Part shown: one piece after another, positions 41,182-49,681 of the stretch
Position numbering within the stretch: position 1 is the first letter of the stretch
How the letters are laid out: every line of letters starts with the position of its first letter
Origin: JAIYDQ01 sp034408855
Lineage (GTDB): Bacteria; Planctomycetota; Planctomycetia; Pirellulales; Pirellulaceae
Direction: 5' to 3'
DNA: 64,000 nt
Assembly: GCA_034408855.1 (NCBI GenBank)
Contig: JAWXCK010000040.1
Coordinates: 9,320 to 73,319, forward strand
Notes under the pieces: generated by a model
The model's input: only the letters and a program-made list of their open reading frames with translations
Database searches by the model: none
Told to the model about the DNA's origin: nothing
Translations under genes and position numbers: made by a program

Positions 41182-41967
41182 ATGCCTAAACCTCGAGTTC
41201 TTGTTCTTCGCGCGCCGGGTACCAATTGCGACGTCGAAACAGCTTTTGCTTTTCAGATGGCTGGTGCCGAAGCCGTATCCATTCACGTCCAGCAGTTGAT
41301 CGAACGACCGATCTTGGCTGACAGTTTTCAAATACTTTGCTTTCCTGGCGGATTCAGTTACGGCGACGATATTGCGGCTGGTCGAGTCTTAGCGACTCAG
41401 CTCAACGTACATCTCCGCGACGCTATCGAGAGTTTTCGCAGCGAAGATCGATTGGTGCTCGGCATTTGCAACGGCTTTCAAGTCATGATGCGGCTCGGAA
41501 TATTCTTTAACGACACAACCTCAACGCCGCCAGCAACGCTAACGTGGAACCAACAAGGTAGATTCGAAGATCGATGGGTTCATCTCAAAGTATGTAATCC
41601 ATCCAGTCCGTTTCTCAATGGAATCGATCAAATCTTTCTACCGATGGCACACGCCGAAGGCCGCTTTGTCGTTCGCGATGAAAACGCCAAGAAGCGTTTG
41701 ATCGATCAGCAGCAGATTGCGATTCGATATTGCGATGCAAACGGATTAACGAGCGACGAAGTACTTGATTTTCCAATCAACCCCAACGGTGCAGCGCTAA
41801 ATCTTGCCGGCCTCTGCGACGAAAGCGGGCATGTATTTGGATTGATGCCGCACCCAGAGCGGCATCTCTTCGCGACGCATCATCCGTTTTGGACTCGACG
41901 CGAAGTACAGCCCGAGCACGGTGAAGGTCTAGCGATTTTCAAAAACGCCGTAGCATTCTTCAATTAA
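41182..41967 (+). CDS. purQ: Phosphoribosylformylglycinamidine synthase, glutaminase subunit
   Basis: Supplies ammonia from glutamine for step four of purine biosynthesis, as subunit of the PurLQS complex; cytoplasmic. The protein has 261 residues from the ATG at 41182 (MPKPRVLVLRAPGTNCDVET). An in-frame start 17 codons earlier has no homology. Class I glutaminase residues are present: the nucleophile Cys in LGICNGFQVM, and the His and Glu of LMPHPERHLF. The signature CFPGGFSYGDDIAAGRVLA is diagnostic for PurQ. It is a little longer than the usual 220-230 residues. No purL or purS gene is in the window. Confidence 0.95.
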   Translation: MPKPRVLVLRAPGTNCDVETAFAFQMAGAEAVSIHVQQLIERPILADSFQILCFPGGFSYGDDIAAGRVLATQLNVHLRDAIESFRSEDRLVLGICNGFQVMMRLGIFFNDTTSTPPATLTWNQQGRFEDRWVHLKVCNPSSPFLNGIDQIFLPMAHAEGRFVVRDENAKKRLIDQQQIAIRYCDANGLTSDEVLDFPINPNGAALNLAGLCDESGHVFGLMPHPERHLFATHHPFWTRREVQPEHGEGLAIFKNAVAFFN

Positions 41968-41978
41968 TGATGAATAAT

Positions 41979-42182
41979 CTACTTCAGCTCGCGAAAACTT
42001 GTCCAACTTAAAAATCCCAGGACGCCGCTCGACACAAGAAACACCAAGTCCATCATAAGACTTGTCAGATTAAACGGCGCAAGGGAACTCATGCCCATGA
42101 GACCAAAAATAAGGTCCATAAGAAAAATTAGGGCGACGAGGCCGGAAACAACGAGCCCTGTAAGGCACAAAATCTTGGGCAT
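41979..42182 (-). CDS. Small membrane protein
   Basis: A 67-residue protein with two hydrophobic helices, residues 6-32 (CLTGLVVSGLVALIFLMDLI) and 40-60 (SLMMDLVFLVSSGVLGFLSW), a short loop between them and a polar end (TSFRELK). It is integral to the cytoplasmic membrane. The type is common in planctomycetes as an uncharacterised small protein. It is convergent with purQ, 11 bases from its stop. No function can be given. Confidence 0.72.
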   Translation of the reverse strand: MPKILCLTGLVVSGLVALIFLMDLIFGLMGMSSLAPFNLTSLMMDLVFLVSSGVLGFLSWTSFRELK

Positions 42183-42324
42183 TCACAACCTCAAAGAATC
42201 GTCACGGAACCACCCGTTTCCGGTTTGGCTTACTCGCGGCTAGTATAGTTGAAGTTCCTCGCCTGTCACCATGTACTCGAAAGAACCGACTGATTTCTTG
42301 CGCCTTCAATAGCACCGGAAGCGA

Positions 42325-43494
42325 ATGATACAAAATATCGCTACAAACGGCCCTAAAAATCCCGATTATCTTCGAAATCAGATGGTAATTGGCGAGGAAT
42401 TGGCCTATCTCGACCACGCCGCCGTTTCCCCGATCACCCGCCCGGCACAGGTCGCGATGTTTCGGTACATTGACCAGGTCGCTACTCAAGGCGACCTGAG
42501 CTGGGGAGAATGGGCCAAGGGCGTAGAAATCGGACGGGAGCGAGCGGCAGCATTGCTTTCGTGCCAGATCGATGAAATCGCCTTCATTCCCAATACTACG
42601 TTTGGAATCAACGTCATCGCCCATGGCGTTCCTTGGCAGCCTGGCGACAACTTAGTCGTTCCCGATAACGAATTTCCTAGCAATCTTGTCCCCTGGCGTC
42701 TGCTGCAAAAGCGGGGTGTCGAAGTCCGTATCGTACCGACCAACGGCGACTTGTCGCTCGAACAACTAATGAAATTCGTCGACTCCAGAACGCGAATGGT
42801 GACGATCAGTTGGGTTCACTATGCCTCGGGATACCGAATTGATTTAGCGAAATTCTGCGAACAGATTCAATCTCGCGGAGCGAAATTCTTTGTCGATGCC
42901 ATCCAAGGGCTCGGGGCTTTCCCACTCTCGGTTCGAGAAATCCCGATCGATTTTTTAGCTGCCGACGGTCATAAGTGGATGCTCGGACCGGAAGGAGCTG
43001 GCCTACTTTTCATTCGCCAACGCCATCTCGATTGGCTCGAACCGATTATGATGGGATGGGGAAGTTTACAGCAATCGCATCGTTTCGACCCCAACGAAAA
43101 AGAACTCAAATCGCAAGCTTCACGCTATGAAGGTGGCTCGGCGAATATGGCGGGCTTGCTCGGTTTTGCGGCGAGTTTAGGTGTGCTCCTTGAAGCGGGT
43201 TGCCATCAGCCGTCGAGCGGGATCGGCGAAAGAATCGTCGCTACAAGTCATTTTCTCGAATCGGGTTTGTGCCGCTTGAATGCCGTTGTTTACCGCGATC
43301 CCGACCCACTTCGCCAATCTGGAATTGTCTCCTTCGAGTTTCCCGGTCATGACAGTCATCGGGTTCGGCAGATACTTCTTGACCGAAATATTGTTCTCAG
43401 CGTCCGGCACGGTCGCTTGCGTGCCGCCGTTCATGCTTATAATTCGAAGCAAGATATCGAGCGACTTATCTCGGCCCTCTCGGAATTTTTATGA
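42325..43494 (+). CDS. Aminotransferase class V-fold PLP enzyme
   Basis: PLP-dependent enzyme of 389 residues related to cysteine desulfurases and selenocysteine lyases. Near the N-terminus it has LAYLDHAAVSPITRPAQVAM; then IAFIPNTTFGINVIAHGVPW (cofactor phosphate region), ISWVHYASGYRIDL, FFVDAIQGLGAFPL (Asp that pairs with the pyridine nitrogen) and DFLAADGHKWMLGPEGAGLL with the PLP lysine. The mobile loop cysteine typical of group I IscS is not apparent, so its reaction is open (desulfurase, lyase or kynureninase-like). It leads a run of four forward genes; its TGA overlaps the next ATG as ATGA. Start: the first ATG with KNPDYLRNQM before the homology, plausible but not certain. Confidence 0.88.
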   Translation: MIQNIATNGPKNPDYLRNQMVIGEELAYLDHAAVSPITRPAQVAMFRYIDQVATQGDLSWGEWAKGVEIGRERAAALLSCQIDEIAFIPNTTFGINVIAHGVPWQPGDNLVVPDNEFPSNLVPWRLLQKRGVEVRIVPTNGDLSLEQLMKFVDSRTRMVTISWVHYASGYRIDLAKFCEQIQSRGAKFFVDAIQGLGAFPLSVREIPIDFLAADGHKWMLGPEGAGLLFIRQRHLDWLEPIMMGWGSLQQSHRFDPNEKELKSQASRYEGGSANMAGLLGFAASLGVLLEAGCHQPSSGIGERIVATSHFLESGLCRLNAVVYRDPDPLRQSGIVSFEFPGHDSHRVRQILLDRNIVLSVRHGRLRAAVHAYNSKQDIERLISALSEFL

Positions 43495-44183
43495 GCAGCA
43501 ATTTCCCTAGCGATTCAAACATACCTGCGATGGCCAATCCGTCCTTGAATCCCTACACGCCAAGTTCGTACGGAGGCGATCCAGGCAGTGAGCACTCCGG
43601 TGCAAATCCCGCCGCGCCTTTCCCAACTGCGATCACGGTCATCGCGATCATCTTTATCGTTTTCGGTGCCCTCGGCATTTTTACCGCACTTATGTCGGCA
43701 CTGTCGACGATCGTTTTTTCGATGCTGCCGGCCGAAACCATGAACGATCCTGCCATGGCGCCGATGAAAGCCGTCCAGGAGACGAAGTTCGTGCCGATTG
43801 GCATCGCGTGTTTGAACGCGGCGTTGTCGGTGCTTTTTATCACGACCGGAGTTGGGCTCCTGAAAAAACAAGGCTGGGGAGCGCGGATCGGCGTGATAGC
43901 AGCATGTTTGGCCATCGTCTACAAAATCATCGAGGCGATCGGAAACATTTACATTCAAATGCGATCGATGGGGTCGATTCAGCAGAGTATCGCAAAATCG
44001 AATCCCAACGTAGATTTCGACGCTCAGTCGATGCAATCCTTTATAAGTGTTGCATCGATCATTAGTAGCATCGTGATGATGATTCCCTTTATTATTTTCT
44101 ATGCGTGGGTCGCCTACTACCTCAGTCGACCAAAGACCAAGGCCCATTTGAAAACTTCGAACTCGCAATTCGCAGAAAGCTAA
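43491..44183 (+). CDS. Four-helix membrane protein of unknown function
   Basis: A 230-residue protein. A 45-residue Pro/Ser/Asn-rich cytoplasmic tail (NPYTPSSYGGDPGSEHSGAN) precedes four hydrophobic helices: about 47-75 (ITVIAIIFIVFGALGIFTAL), 103-124 (IGIACLNAALSVLFITTGVG), 130-155 (IGVIAACLAIVYKIIEAIGN) and 188-212 (ISSIVMMIPFIIFYAWVAYY). A loop with AKSNPNVDFDAQSMQ separates the last two. It starts inside the stop codon of the preceding gene and ends one base before coaD, so it is translated as part of the same operon. Similar proteins are annotated only as hypothetical. Confidence 0.8.
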   Translation: MSSNFPSDSNIPAMANPSLNPYTPSSYGGDPGSEHSGANPAAPFPTAITVIAIIFIVFGALGIFTALMSALSTIVFSMLPAETMNDPAMAPMKAVQETKFVPIGIACLNAALSVLFITTGVGLLKKQGWGARIGVIAACLAIVYKIIEAIGNIYIQMRSMGSIQQSIAKSNPNVDFDAQSMQSFISVASIISSIVMMIPFIIFYAWVAYYLSRPKTKAHLKTSNSQFAES

Positions 44184-44184
44184 A

Positions 44185-44733
44185 ATGACCCGTCGCGATC
44201 TATCTGTTCGTCGAGCTGTTTACACTGGTTCGTTTGATCCGGTGACGCTAGGGCATTTGGACATCATCGAACGCAGCTCGCGACTCTACGATTCTGTGAT
44301 CGTTGGGATTGGAGTGAATGCGACCAAAAGCCCGCTCTTTGATGTCGATCAGCGTCTCAAGTTATTGAAATCGGTCGTCGGGCATTTAGACAACGTTACT
44401 GTCGAAGCCTTCGATGGTTTGGCGGTCGAGTTCGTGCGAAAGTCACAGGCCAGAGTCATGGTCCGGGGCGTTCGACCGCTTACCGATATCGCCGGCGAGT
44501 TCACGATGATGATGGCCAATCGACAGCTCGACTCGGATCTCGAAACCGTTTTTTTGATGGCCGACGAAGAATACGCCCACGTTTCAAGTACCTTGATCAA
44601 ACAGATTGCTGCCTTGAGCGGCAGTGCCGCACTCAATAAATTTGTGCCGCAGATCGTGATCGAACCGCTTTTAGAAGCGATGAAACGACAGCGTCGCGAA
44701 GACCCAAGCGTTCGCGGCAGCGCCGATGGATAG
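44185..44733 (+). CDS. coaD: Pantetheine-phosphate adenylyltransferase
   Basis: Adenylates 4'-phosphopantetheine to dephospho-CoA in coenzyme A biosynthesis; cytoplasmic, usually a hexamer. The protein has 182 residues, slightly longer than the usual 160-170. The nucleotidyltransferase motif AVYTGSFDPVTLGHLDII (TxGH-type, residues 12-28), VGIGVNATKSPLFDVDQRL, MVRGVRPLTDIAGEFTMMMA and DEEYAHVSSTLIKQIAALSG are all intact. The start MTRRDLSVRRAVY carries about ten extra residues. Its stop overlaps the start of the downstream aminotransferase gene, which is in another frame. Confidence 0.96.
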   Translation: MTRRDLSVRRAVYTGSFDPVTLGHLDIIERSSRLYDSVIVGIGVNATKSPLFDVDQRLKLLKSVVGHLDNVTVEAFDGLAVEFVRKSQARVMVRGVRPLTDIAGEFTMMMANRQLDSDLETVFLMADEEYAHVSSTLIKQIAALSGSAALNKFVPQIVIEPLLEAMKRQRREDPSVRGSADG

Positions 44734-46147
44734 CTACCGTAAGCATCCAGTGCCGAATGCCGCCTCGTCGTGTGAGCCGTTGTCGCTCGCCACGGGCTGT
44801 TCTTTGTCGACGGAACCGGCGGCGATCGCCGTCCCGTTCACAGAAGATGCGATTCATGATGCTAGTCCTCGTGGCGTGCGTCGACCATACGATCCGAATG
44901 ATGCGTTGCAATTCGTTCGAGGCGAAGGTGTTTATCTTTGGGATGTCGACAATCGTCGCTATATCGATTTTGTTTCTGGCTACTCTTCGACTATCTTTGG
45001 TCACTCACATCCTCGATTGGTAAACGCGGCCATCGATCAACTTTCGATACTCACTCAGCTCGTCGGCCTACGGCACCCTTGGCGTCAAAAATTAGAATCG
45101 GGACTTGCTGAGCTTGCACCCATGACGTCGCCGGTAAAAGTTTGGTTGACAACAACAGGGGCTCGGGCTGTCGAAGTCGCATGGAAAATAGCCTACGCCG
45201 CGCGTCCGGGTCGACTGGTCGCCTTTGATTTGGGATTCCACGGTCGAAGTCTGGCAACGGCCGAAATAAGCGATACCGCTAAACTACCGATCTTGCCCAC
45301 CGCAACCGATCGCCTTCCCTATCCTCGATGTCAAAGTTGCCCAGTTGGACTCCATCCCAAATCGTGCAACGCCGAATGCTTCGAGCCGTCAGCGGAGTGG
45401 ATCGACAAAAATGCTGACGAACTATCGGCTATTATCGTAGAACCGGCCATTGGAGCGCGGGGCTATTTTTATGCACCGAGTGTGTTCTTTCAAAGGCTAC
45501 ATCAAGTTGCTCGTCGAAACGGAATCTTGCTTATCGACGATGAAATTCAAATGGGTCTTGGAAGACTAGGCGGCGTTTTTGCCGCTCAGACTCAAGGCTG
45601 GGAACCCGATCTGGCGATCTTGGGTAAAAGTTTAGGCGGAGGCATCGTTCCGATTGCGGCTGTTCTCGGAAACGCACTGTTGATGGATAAACTACCCGAA
45701 GGATACGAATCCGAAACGTTTGCCGGTAATCCTCTCGCTTGTCGTATTGCGGTCGAAGCCGTCGACTTGTTGCGTAATGATTGTCTGCTCGATCGTATTC
45801 CGATGATCGAATCTTGGATCGCCAAAGGGATGACGTGCCTACAGAAATCCTCCAAGCAATCGATACTCGTTGATTGGAAAGGAGCTTCCGGCGTTCTGGA
45901 AATTGTTGATGACACTTCCAGTCGTAATTCACCTACAAGTCGCAACAAGGTCGCCGCTTCGACGATTGCCCGAGATTGGGTAACCAAGGCTCGCGACCTT
46001 GGCCTACTAGTACATCTGACAGGCCCCAAGCGAAACCGAATCGCAATCATCCCCCCCTTAATCGCAGACGAATCGAACTTCCAACAAGCCTTCAAGATTC
46101 TCGAGCTTGCGACTTCCGCAGCGCAAGCACGAAGCTTACGCCACTAG
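44726..46147 (+). CDS. Class III PLP aminotransferase (ornithine/acetylornithine-type)
   Basis: PLP enzyme of 473 residues related to ornithine aminotransferase and acetylornithine aminotransferase (ArgD). It contains GEGVYLWDVDNRRYIDFVSG, STIFGHSHPRLVNAAIDQLS, AFDLGFHGRSLATAEISD (aromatic/cofactor stack), ILLIDDEIQMGLGRLG and LAILGKSLGGGIVPIAAVLG with the PLP-binding lysine; NPLACRIAVEAVDLLRND follows. An N-terminal extension of about 50 residues has no known counterpart. The last codons (AQARSLRH) are translated from a degenerate copy of the dispersed 3' hairpin repeat. It could act in arginine, ornithine or related amine metabolism. The DUF1854/ABC pair convergent with it is cyanophycin-associated in other bacteria, but a link is only suggestive. 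Confidence 0.9.
   Translation: MDSYRKHPVPNAASSCEPLSLATGCSLSTEPAAIAVPFTEDAIHDASPRGVRRPYDPNDALQFVRGEGVYLWDVDNRRYIDFVSGYSSTIFGHSHPRLVNAAIDQLSILTQLVGLRHPWRQKLESGLAELAPMTSPVKVWLTTTGARAVEVAWKIAYAARPGRLVAFDLGFHGRSLATAEISDTAKLPILPTATDRLPYPRCQSCPVGLHPKSCNAECFEPSAEWIDKNADELSAIIVEPAIGARGYFYAPSVFFQRLHQVARRNGILLIDDEIQMGLGRLGGVFAAQTQGWEPDLAILGKSLGGGIVPIAAVLGNALLMDKLPEGYESETFAGNPLACRIAVEAVDLLRNDCLLDRIPMIESWIAKGMTCLQKSSKQSILVDWKGASGVLEIVDDTSSRNSPTSRNKVAASTIARDWVTKARDLGLLVHLTGPKRNRIAIIPPLIADESNFQQAFKILELATSAAQARSLRH
46123..46144 (-). repeat. Dispersed 3'-end hairpin repeat, copy 5 (degenerate)
   Basis: Reverse strand GGCGTAAGCTTCGTGCTTGC, two changes from consensus in the loop-proximal part. Its TAG overlaps the stop codon of the reverse-strand DUF1854 gene, in the usual orientation; it also forms the tail of the convergent aminotransferase. 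Confidence 0.82.
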
Positions 46148-46617
46148 ACGTACCACTCGATAAATCGCAACGATCGCTTATCGAGCTGTCGTGTATCATC
46201 AATACGAAATCGCCCACCGTTGGCATCGATGATCATGACTTCATGGTCGCTCAATCGCCGGATATCTTCTTCGGCCTTGAGCACAAAATTGGTCGGACCG
46301 TGATTGGTTTGCACATGCCATTCGCAAGGTTCAGTTGTCCCGGAGACGCTGATTACTTTCGTAATGCGCGGGACGAAATCTCGATACATGAGTTCTTTAT
46401 TCAGATGTTCGAGCGTGTCAGGGCTAAATTCGCTAGGGTCTTCGACGCATTCGATTTCCTTTCCGTCGGCCGAAACGATCGAAATCCATTTACGAGGCTC
46501 GCTAATCGGGAACAGCGGAACGACTAACACATCGTCGTATTGTTTCCCCTTTTGATCAGTCAAAATTAGGTGCCCCCATTGATCGCGTGAAAGCTGGCTT
46601 CGCGTGGTTCGGCTCAT
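46144..46617 (-). CDS. DUF1854 family protein (cyanophycin-associated type)
   Basis: A 157-residue protein whose family is annotated together with an ABC transporter in cyanophycin-metabolising bacteria. Residues QWGHLILTDQKGKQYDDVLV, PLFPISEPRKWISIVSADG, EVMIIDANGGRFRIDDTRQL and the end RSLRFIEWYV match the DUF1854 pattern. No signal peptide or membrane segment is visible, so it is cytoplasmic or peripheral. Its start overlaps the stop of the ABC transporter gene (ATGA), which makes the two an obligate pair. Function is unknown; a role in regulating the transporter is inferred only from linkage. Confidence 0.88.
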   Translation of the reverse strand: MSRTTRSQLSRDQWGHLILTDQKGKQYDDVLVVPLFPISEPRKWISIVSADGKEIECVEDPSEFSPDTLEHLNKELMYRDFVPRITKVISVSGTTEPCEWHVQTNHGPTNFVLKAEEDIRRLSDHEVMIIDANGGRFRIDDTRQLDKRSLRFIEWYV

Positions 46618-48890
46618 GGTATGACTTCTTGAATGGTAATTTCTTTTTGCATCTGCTCTTGAACTCGATTGAGTCGAGCATACGTCCCGCCCAATTCGAG
46701 CAGTTGTTCATGGTTACCGATCTCGGTAATAGTCCCCTTTTCGAGCACCACAATACGGTCGGCTTTCCGCAACGTGCTGATTCGATGAGCGATCGCGATC
46801 GTCGTGCGACCTTGAACGAGATAATCGAGCGCGCCCTGTATTTCACGTTCTGTCTCGGTGTCGACCGAAGAAGTGGCTTCGTCCAGGATTAGAATACGAG
46901 GATCCGTTAAAAGGGCTCGCGCAATCGAAATGCGCTGTCGCTCGCCACCCGAAAGCGATTGACCTCGTTCACCGACGATCGAGTCGTATCCATCGGGCAA
47001 TCGAAGAATAAAATCGTGCGCCTTCGAGGCTCGGGCGGCCGCAACGATTTCGGCTCGTTTGGCATCGGGTCGTCCGTAGGCGATGTTTTCACCAATCGAA
47101 CCGAAAAACAGAAATGGCTCTTGCAATACGATTCCAATGTTCGATCGAAACGCCGAGATTGGGAACGATCGAATATCGTGACCATCGACGCGAATGGAGC
47201 CGCTCGCCACATCAAAAAACCGGCAGACGAGATTGACTAAGGTGCTCTTTCCAGCTCCGCTTGGCCCAACCACCCCGATCATCTCGCCTGGTCGAATCGA
47301 TAAGTTGACATCGGTGATAACCTGTCGCGCACCATATCGAAAGCAGACATTCGAAAACTCGATTCCTCCTTGAAGTCGTCCGGGTTGGATCGGCTTGATC
47401 GGTTCAGCCACGCTGGGAACTCGATCGAGAATTTCAAAGATTCGGTGCGTCGCGGCAGCGGCCCGCTGAGCATTGGCCAACATGCGACTCATCGAATCCA
47501 AGCGAATATAGAGACGACCGATGTAGAAAATAAACGTCTGAAGTACGCCGAATGTGATTTGATCGTGATAAATTCGATAGGCGCCGAATGCCCAAATCAC
47601 AAGAAGTCCTATTTCCGTCGTCAGACTAATAATAGGGCCGAAGGCTGCCCAAAGCCGATTGACACGTGTGTTGGTGTAAAGCACTTGAGCGTTGCGGGCA
47701 GTAAAACGATCGACTTCTCGATACTCTTGCGCAAAAGCTTTGACGACGCGAATGCCGGGAATCGTATCGGCCAACACATTGACCATTTCTGCCCATGCCG
47801 CGCTGCCTCGTGCGAATCCTTGACGCATGCGATTTCGAAAGAATTGAATGAGCCACCCGATGATCGGAAACGGAATCAAGGTAATGGCTGCCATCATCGG
47901 ATCGATCCATATCAAAATCGCCGCCGTCATAATGATCAACAAGAGATCGGTCGCGAAATCGACCAGATTAATCGAAAGAAAATCGCAGATGCGTTCGGTA
48001 TCACTGCTGACTCGCGAAATCAAATCTCCCGTCCGGCGACCGCCGAAGAATTCCAACGAAAGCTGCTGCAGATGTTCAAAAATCCTATTTCGCAAATCAA
48101 AACTGATCTGCTCACTCACTGTTGCCATCACAAAAGTCTTTGCCCAACTTAGCAACCAGGCGACCACGACAGTGAGAAATAGGCCGGCGATATACCAAGG
48201 GACCCACTCAAAATGCTTTCGCGGAACGAGAACTTCATCGATTAGCGGCAACGTCAACAAAGGAGGAACCAAGCCGATTGCCGTACTGAGCAGCGTTAGG
48301 GCGAAACCAAAGACGATGATTGGCAATCTTGGTCGCGCGAATCGCGTTAAACGCCATAATGATCGCGTCGTATCTGGGGCAGCCGATGGAGCACACTCCG
48401 AACAGACACTTTCTCCCGGCTGCATCACCATTCCGCACGAAGGGCATATCGAAACGGCCACCGTCGTCACTACATCGGTCGAGCCTAATTTTTTGATACG
48501 CTCGAATTCGAGCAACAAGCGACGGGCTTGCGAAATTCGGACGGAAGAAAAACGCCAGACGTGTAAAAGCCGATCGTGCCCTACGATTTCGATTGACGCC
48601 AAACCCGCTCGATCACGCAAACGCAACTCCGCAATGTCGGAGATTGGCCAGCTTCGCCACTCGCCAATACTTTCGACATGCGACATTGAGTCAGATAATG
48701 CCTCAGATTCGAAACTGATCAGCCTCTGCTTGGTAAGAAAAATCAAACCGTCAGCGAACTGAAGTGACGGTGTCAAGTTCGTCTGAAACCAACCAACGAC
48801 TTGCTCGTCTGGCGCAAGTTGCCGACAGACTCGAATAGCAAGATCGACGGGAATGACTTCCATTTCAGAGACGGGCGATTCAGATGCCAC
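46614..48890 (-). CDS. ABC exporter with zinc ribbon (cyanophycin-associated type)
   Basis: Half-transporter of 758 residues. The first 140 residues form a soluble domain (FADGLIFLTKQRLISFESEA, WRSWPISDIAELRLRDRAGL) that resembles a PH-like module. A zinc ribbon follows with Cys149, Cys152, Cys163 and Cys166. Six membrane helices span about 180-470 (LLSTAIGLVPPLLTLPLIDE, LRNRIFEHLQQLSLEFFGGR). The nucleotide-binding domain has Walker A GPSGAGKST near residue 535, LSGGERQRISIARALL and ILILDEATSSVDT. The combination with DUF1854 matches the ABC transporter annotated near cyanophycin synthetase in other bacteria. The substrate is unproven. In this window no cyanophycin synthetase or cyanophycinase is present. 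Confidence 0.92.
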   Translation of the reverse strand: MASESPVSEMEVIPVDLAIRVCRQLAPDEQVVGWFQTNLTPSLQFADGLIFLTKQRLISFESEALSDSMSHVESIGEWRSWPISDIAELRLRDRAGLASIEIVGHDRLLHVWRFSSVRISQARRLLLEFERIKKLGSTDVVTTVAVSICPSCGMVMQPGESVCSECAPSAAPDTTRSLWRLTRFARPRLPIIVFGFALTLLSTAIGLVPPLLTLPLIDEVLVPRKHFEWVPWYIAGLFLTVVVAWLLSWAKTFVMATVSEQISFDLRNRIFEHLQQLSLEFFGGRRTGDLISRVSSDTERICDFLSINLVDFATDLLLIIMTAAILIWIDPMMAAITLIPFPIIGWLIQFFRNRMRQGFARGSAAWAEMVNVLADTIPGIRVVKAFAQEYREVDRFTARNAQVLYTNTRVNRLWAAFGPIISLTTEIGLLVIWAFGAYRIYHDQITFGVLQTFIFYIGRLYIRLDSMSRMLANAQRAAAATHRIFEILDRVPSVAEPIKPIQPGRLQGGIEFSNVCFRYGARQVITDVNLSIRPGEMIGVVGPSGAGKSTLVNLVCRFFDVASGSIRVDGHDIRSFPISAFRSNIGIVLQEPFLFFGSIGENIAYGRPDAKRAEIVAAARASKAHDFILRLPDGYDSIVGERGQSLSGGERQRISIARALLTDPRILILDEATSSVDTETEREIQGALDYLVQGRTTIAIAHRISTLRKADRIVVLEKGTITEIGNHEQLLELGGTYARLNRVQEQMQKEITIQEVIP

Positions 48891-49216
48891 GCAACGATTA
48901 TTCCTGTGATACTAGTGCTATAAAATCAACCGTTTGTACCAAAATCGGCCATTTTCATAAAGCGGAAATCGATTTTAACAAGCTTTTTCTCGCCACTCAG
49001 TTCTCCGGCTTCCCGATCCGCTATGCTATAAAAGCCTTTCGGCAGATAGGGTTCCAACGCGTAGCAGCGTCCCTCCTACCACGTAGCAGCGTCTCTCCTA
49101 CCACGTAGCAGCGTCTCTCCGAGACGCTGTGTGAGTCTCGAAGAGACTCCCCTACGTGAAATCAGGTGGATTCGTTTCTGCCGCTCGGATAAGTAGCTTT
49201 TTCAATGAGGTTCACG
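48891..49216. other. Intergenic region containing a repeat block
   Basis: About 325 bases between the divergent ABC gene and a lipoprotein gene. The first 150 bases are A+T rich and probably contain the promoters. The rest holds the repeat block described separately. No gene was seen. Confidence 0.5.
49060..49156. repeat. Tandem 22-bp repeat ending in two small hairpins
   Basis: Three units of the form CGTAGCAGCGTCTCTCCTAC (22-base period; starts at about 49060, 49082 and 49104) are followed by the palindromes AGCGTCTC-TCC-GAGACGCT and GAGTCTC-GAA-GAGACTC. The last bases CCTACGTG complement the unit start CACGTAG, so the block as a whole is also an inverted repeat. It lies upstream of the lipoprotein gene at 49217. 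Confidence 0.9.
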
Positions 49217-49660
49217 ATGCAATTCGCTCGACACACAGGTTTGGTACTTATCTCGCTATTCGCATTGGGTTGCGAGATCAAATCCGACGCAGATCTTGCT
49301 CGCGAAGAAGAAGGTAAAATCATCGCGACGCCGCCCCCTTTGGAGGCTCGACCTGCAGAAGTTGGGGTCGGAATCAAAGGCCAGAGTCTCAAGGACGAAA
49401 CAGGGGTCGGCAAAGTGATCTCGCAACCCGCGATGGTGCTTTTTCAAACTAAAGAAAGAATCGCGTTTGAGATTCAAATTCCGCATGCACTCAATCTGTT
49501 CAAGGCCAGCGAAGGTCGCAGTCCTGAATCGCATGAAGAATTCATCGATAAAATCATCAAACCCAATCAAATCAAACTGCCAAAACTTCCCGAAGGGATG
49601 GAATATCGCTATCGCCCCGACGACGCTCAACTTTGGGTCGAACCGATCGCCTCAAAATAG
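49217..49660 (+). CDS. Small lipoprotein of unknown function
   Basis: A 147-residue lipoprotein. The ATG at 49217 has GAGG eight bases upstream; an in-frame ATG at 49205 has no site. The signal MQFARHTGLVLISLFALGC places the lipid on Cys19. After an acidic linker with DLAREEEGKIIATPPPLEAR comes a compact domain (IAFEIQIPHALNLFKASEG, RSPESHEEFIDKIIKPNQI, KLPEGMEYRYRPDDAQLWVE). The text NLFKASEGRSPESHEEFI resembles small periplasmic domains found with pilin-like or general-secretion proteins in planctomycetes, but no named family fits. Confidence 0.78.
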   Translation: MQFARHTGLVLISLFALGCEIKSDADLAREEEGKIIATPPPLEARPAEVGVGIKGQSLKDETGVGKVISQPAMVLFQTKERIAFEIQIPHALNLFKASEGRSPESHEEFIDKIIKPNQIKLPKLPEGMEYRYRPDDAQLWVEPIASK

Positions 49661-49681
49661 CCTACTGCCTCCGATGGACAT

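Noticed and set aside
43515..44168. 217-codon reverse frame opposite the four-helix membrane protein
   Set aside because: His/Arg/Asp-rich translation antisense to a gene with clear membrane helices and operon overlaps.
47370..48152. 260-codon forward frame opposite the ABC exporter
   Set aside because: Entirely antisense to the well-supported transporter gene.
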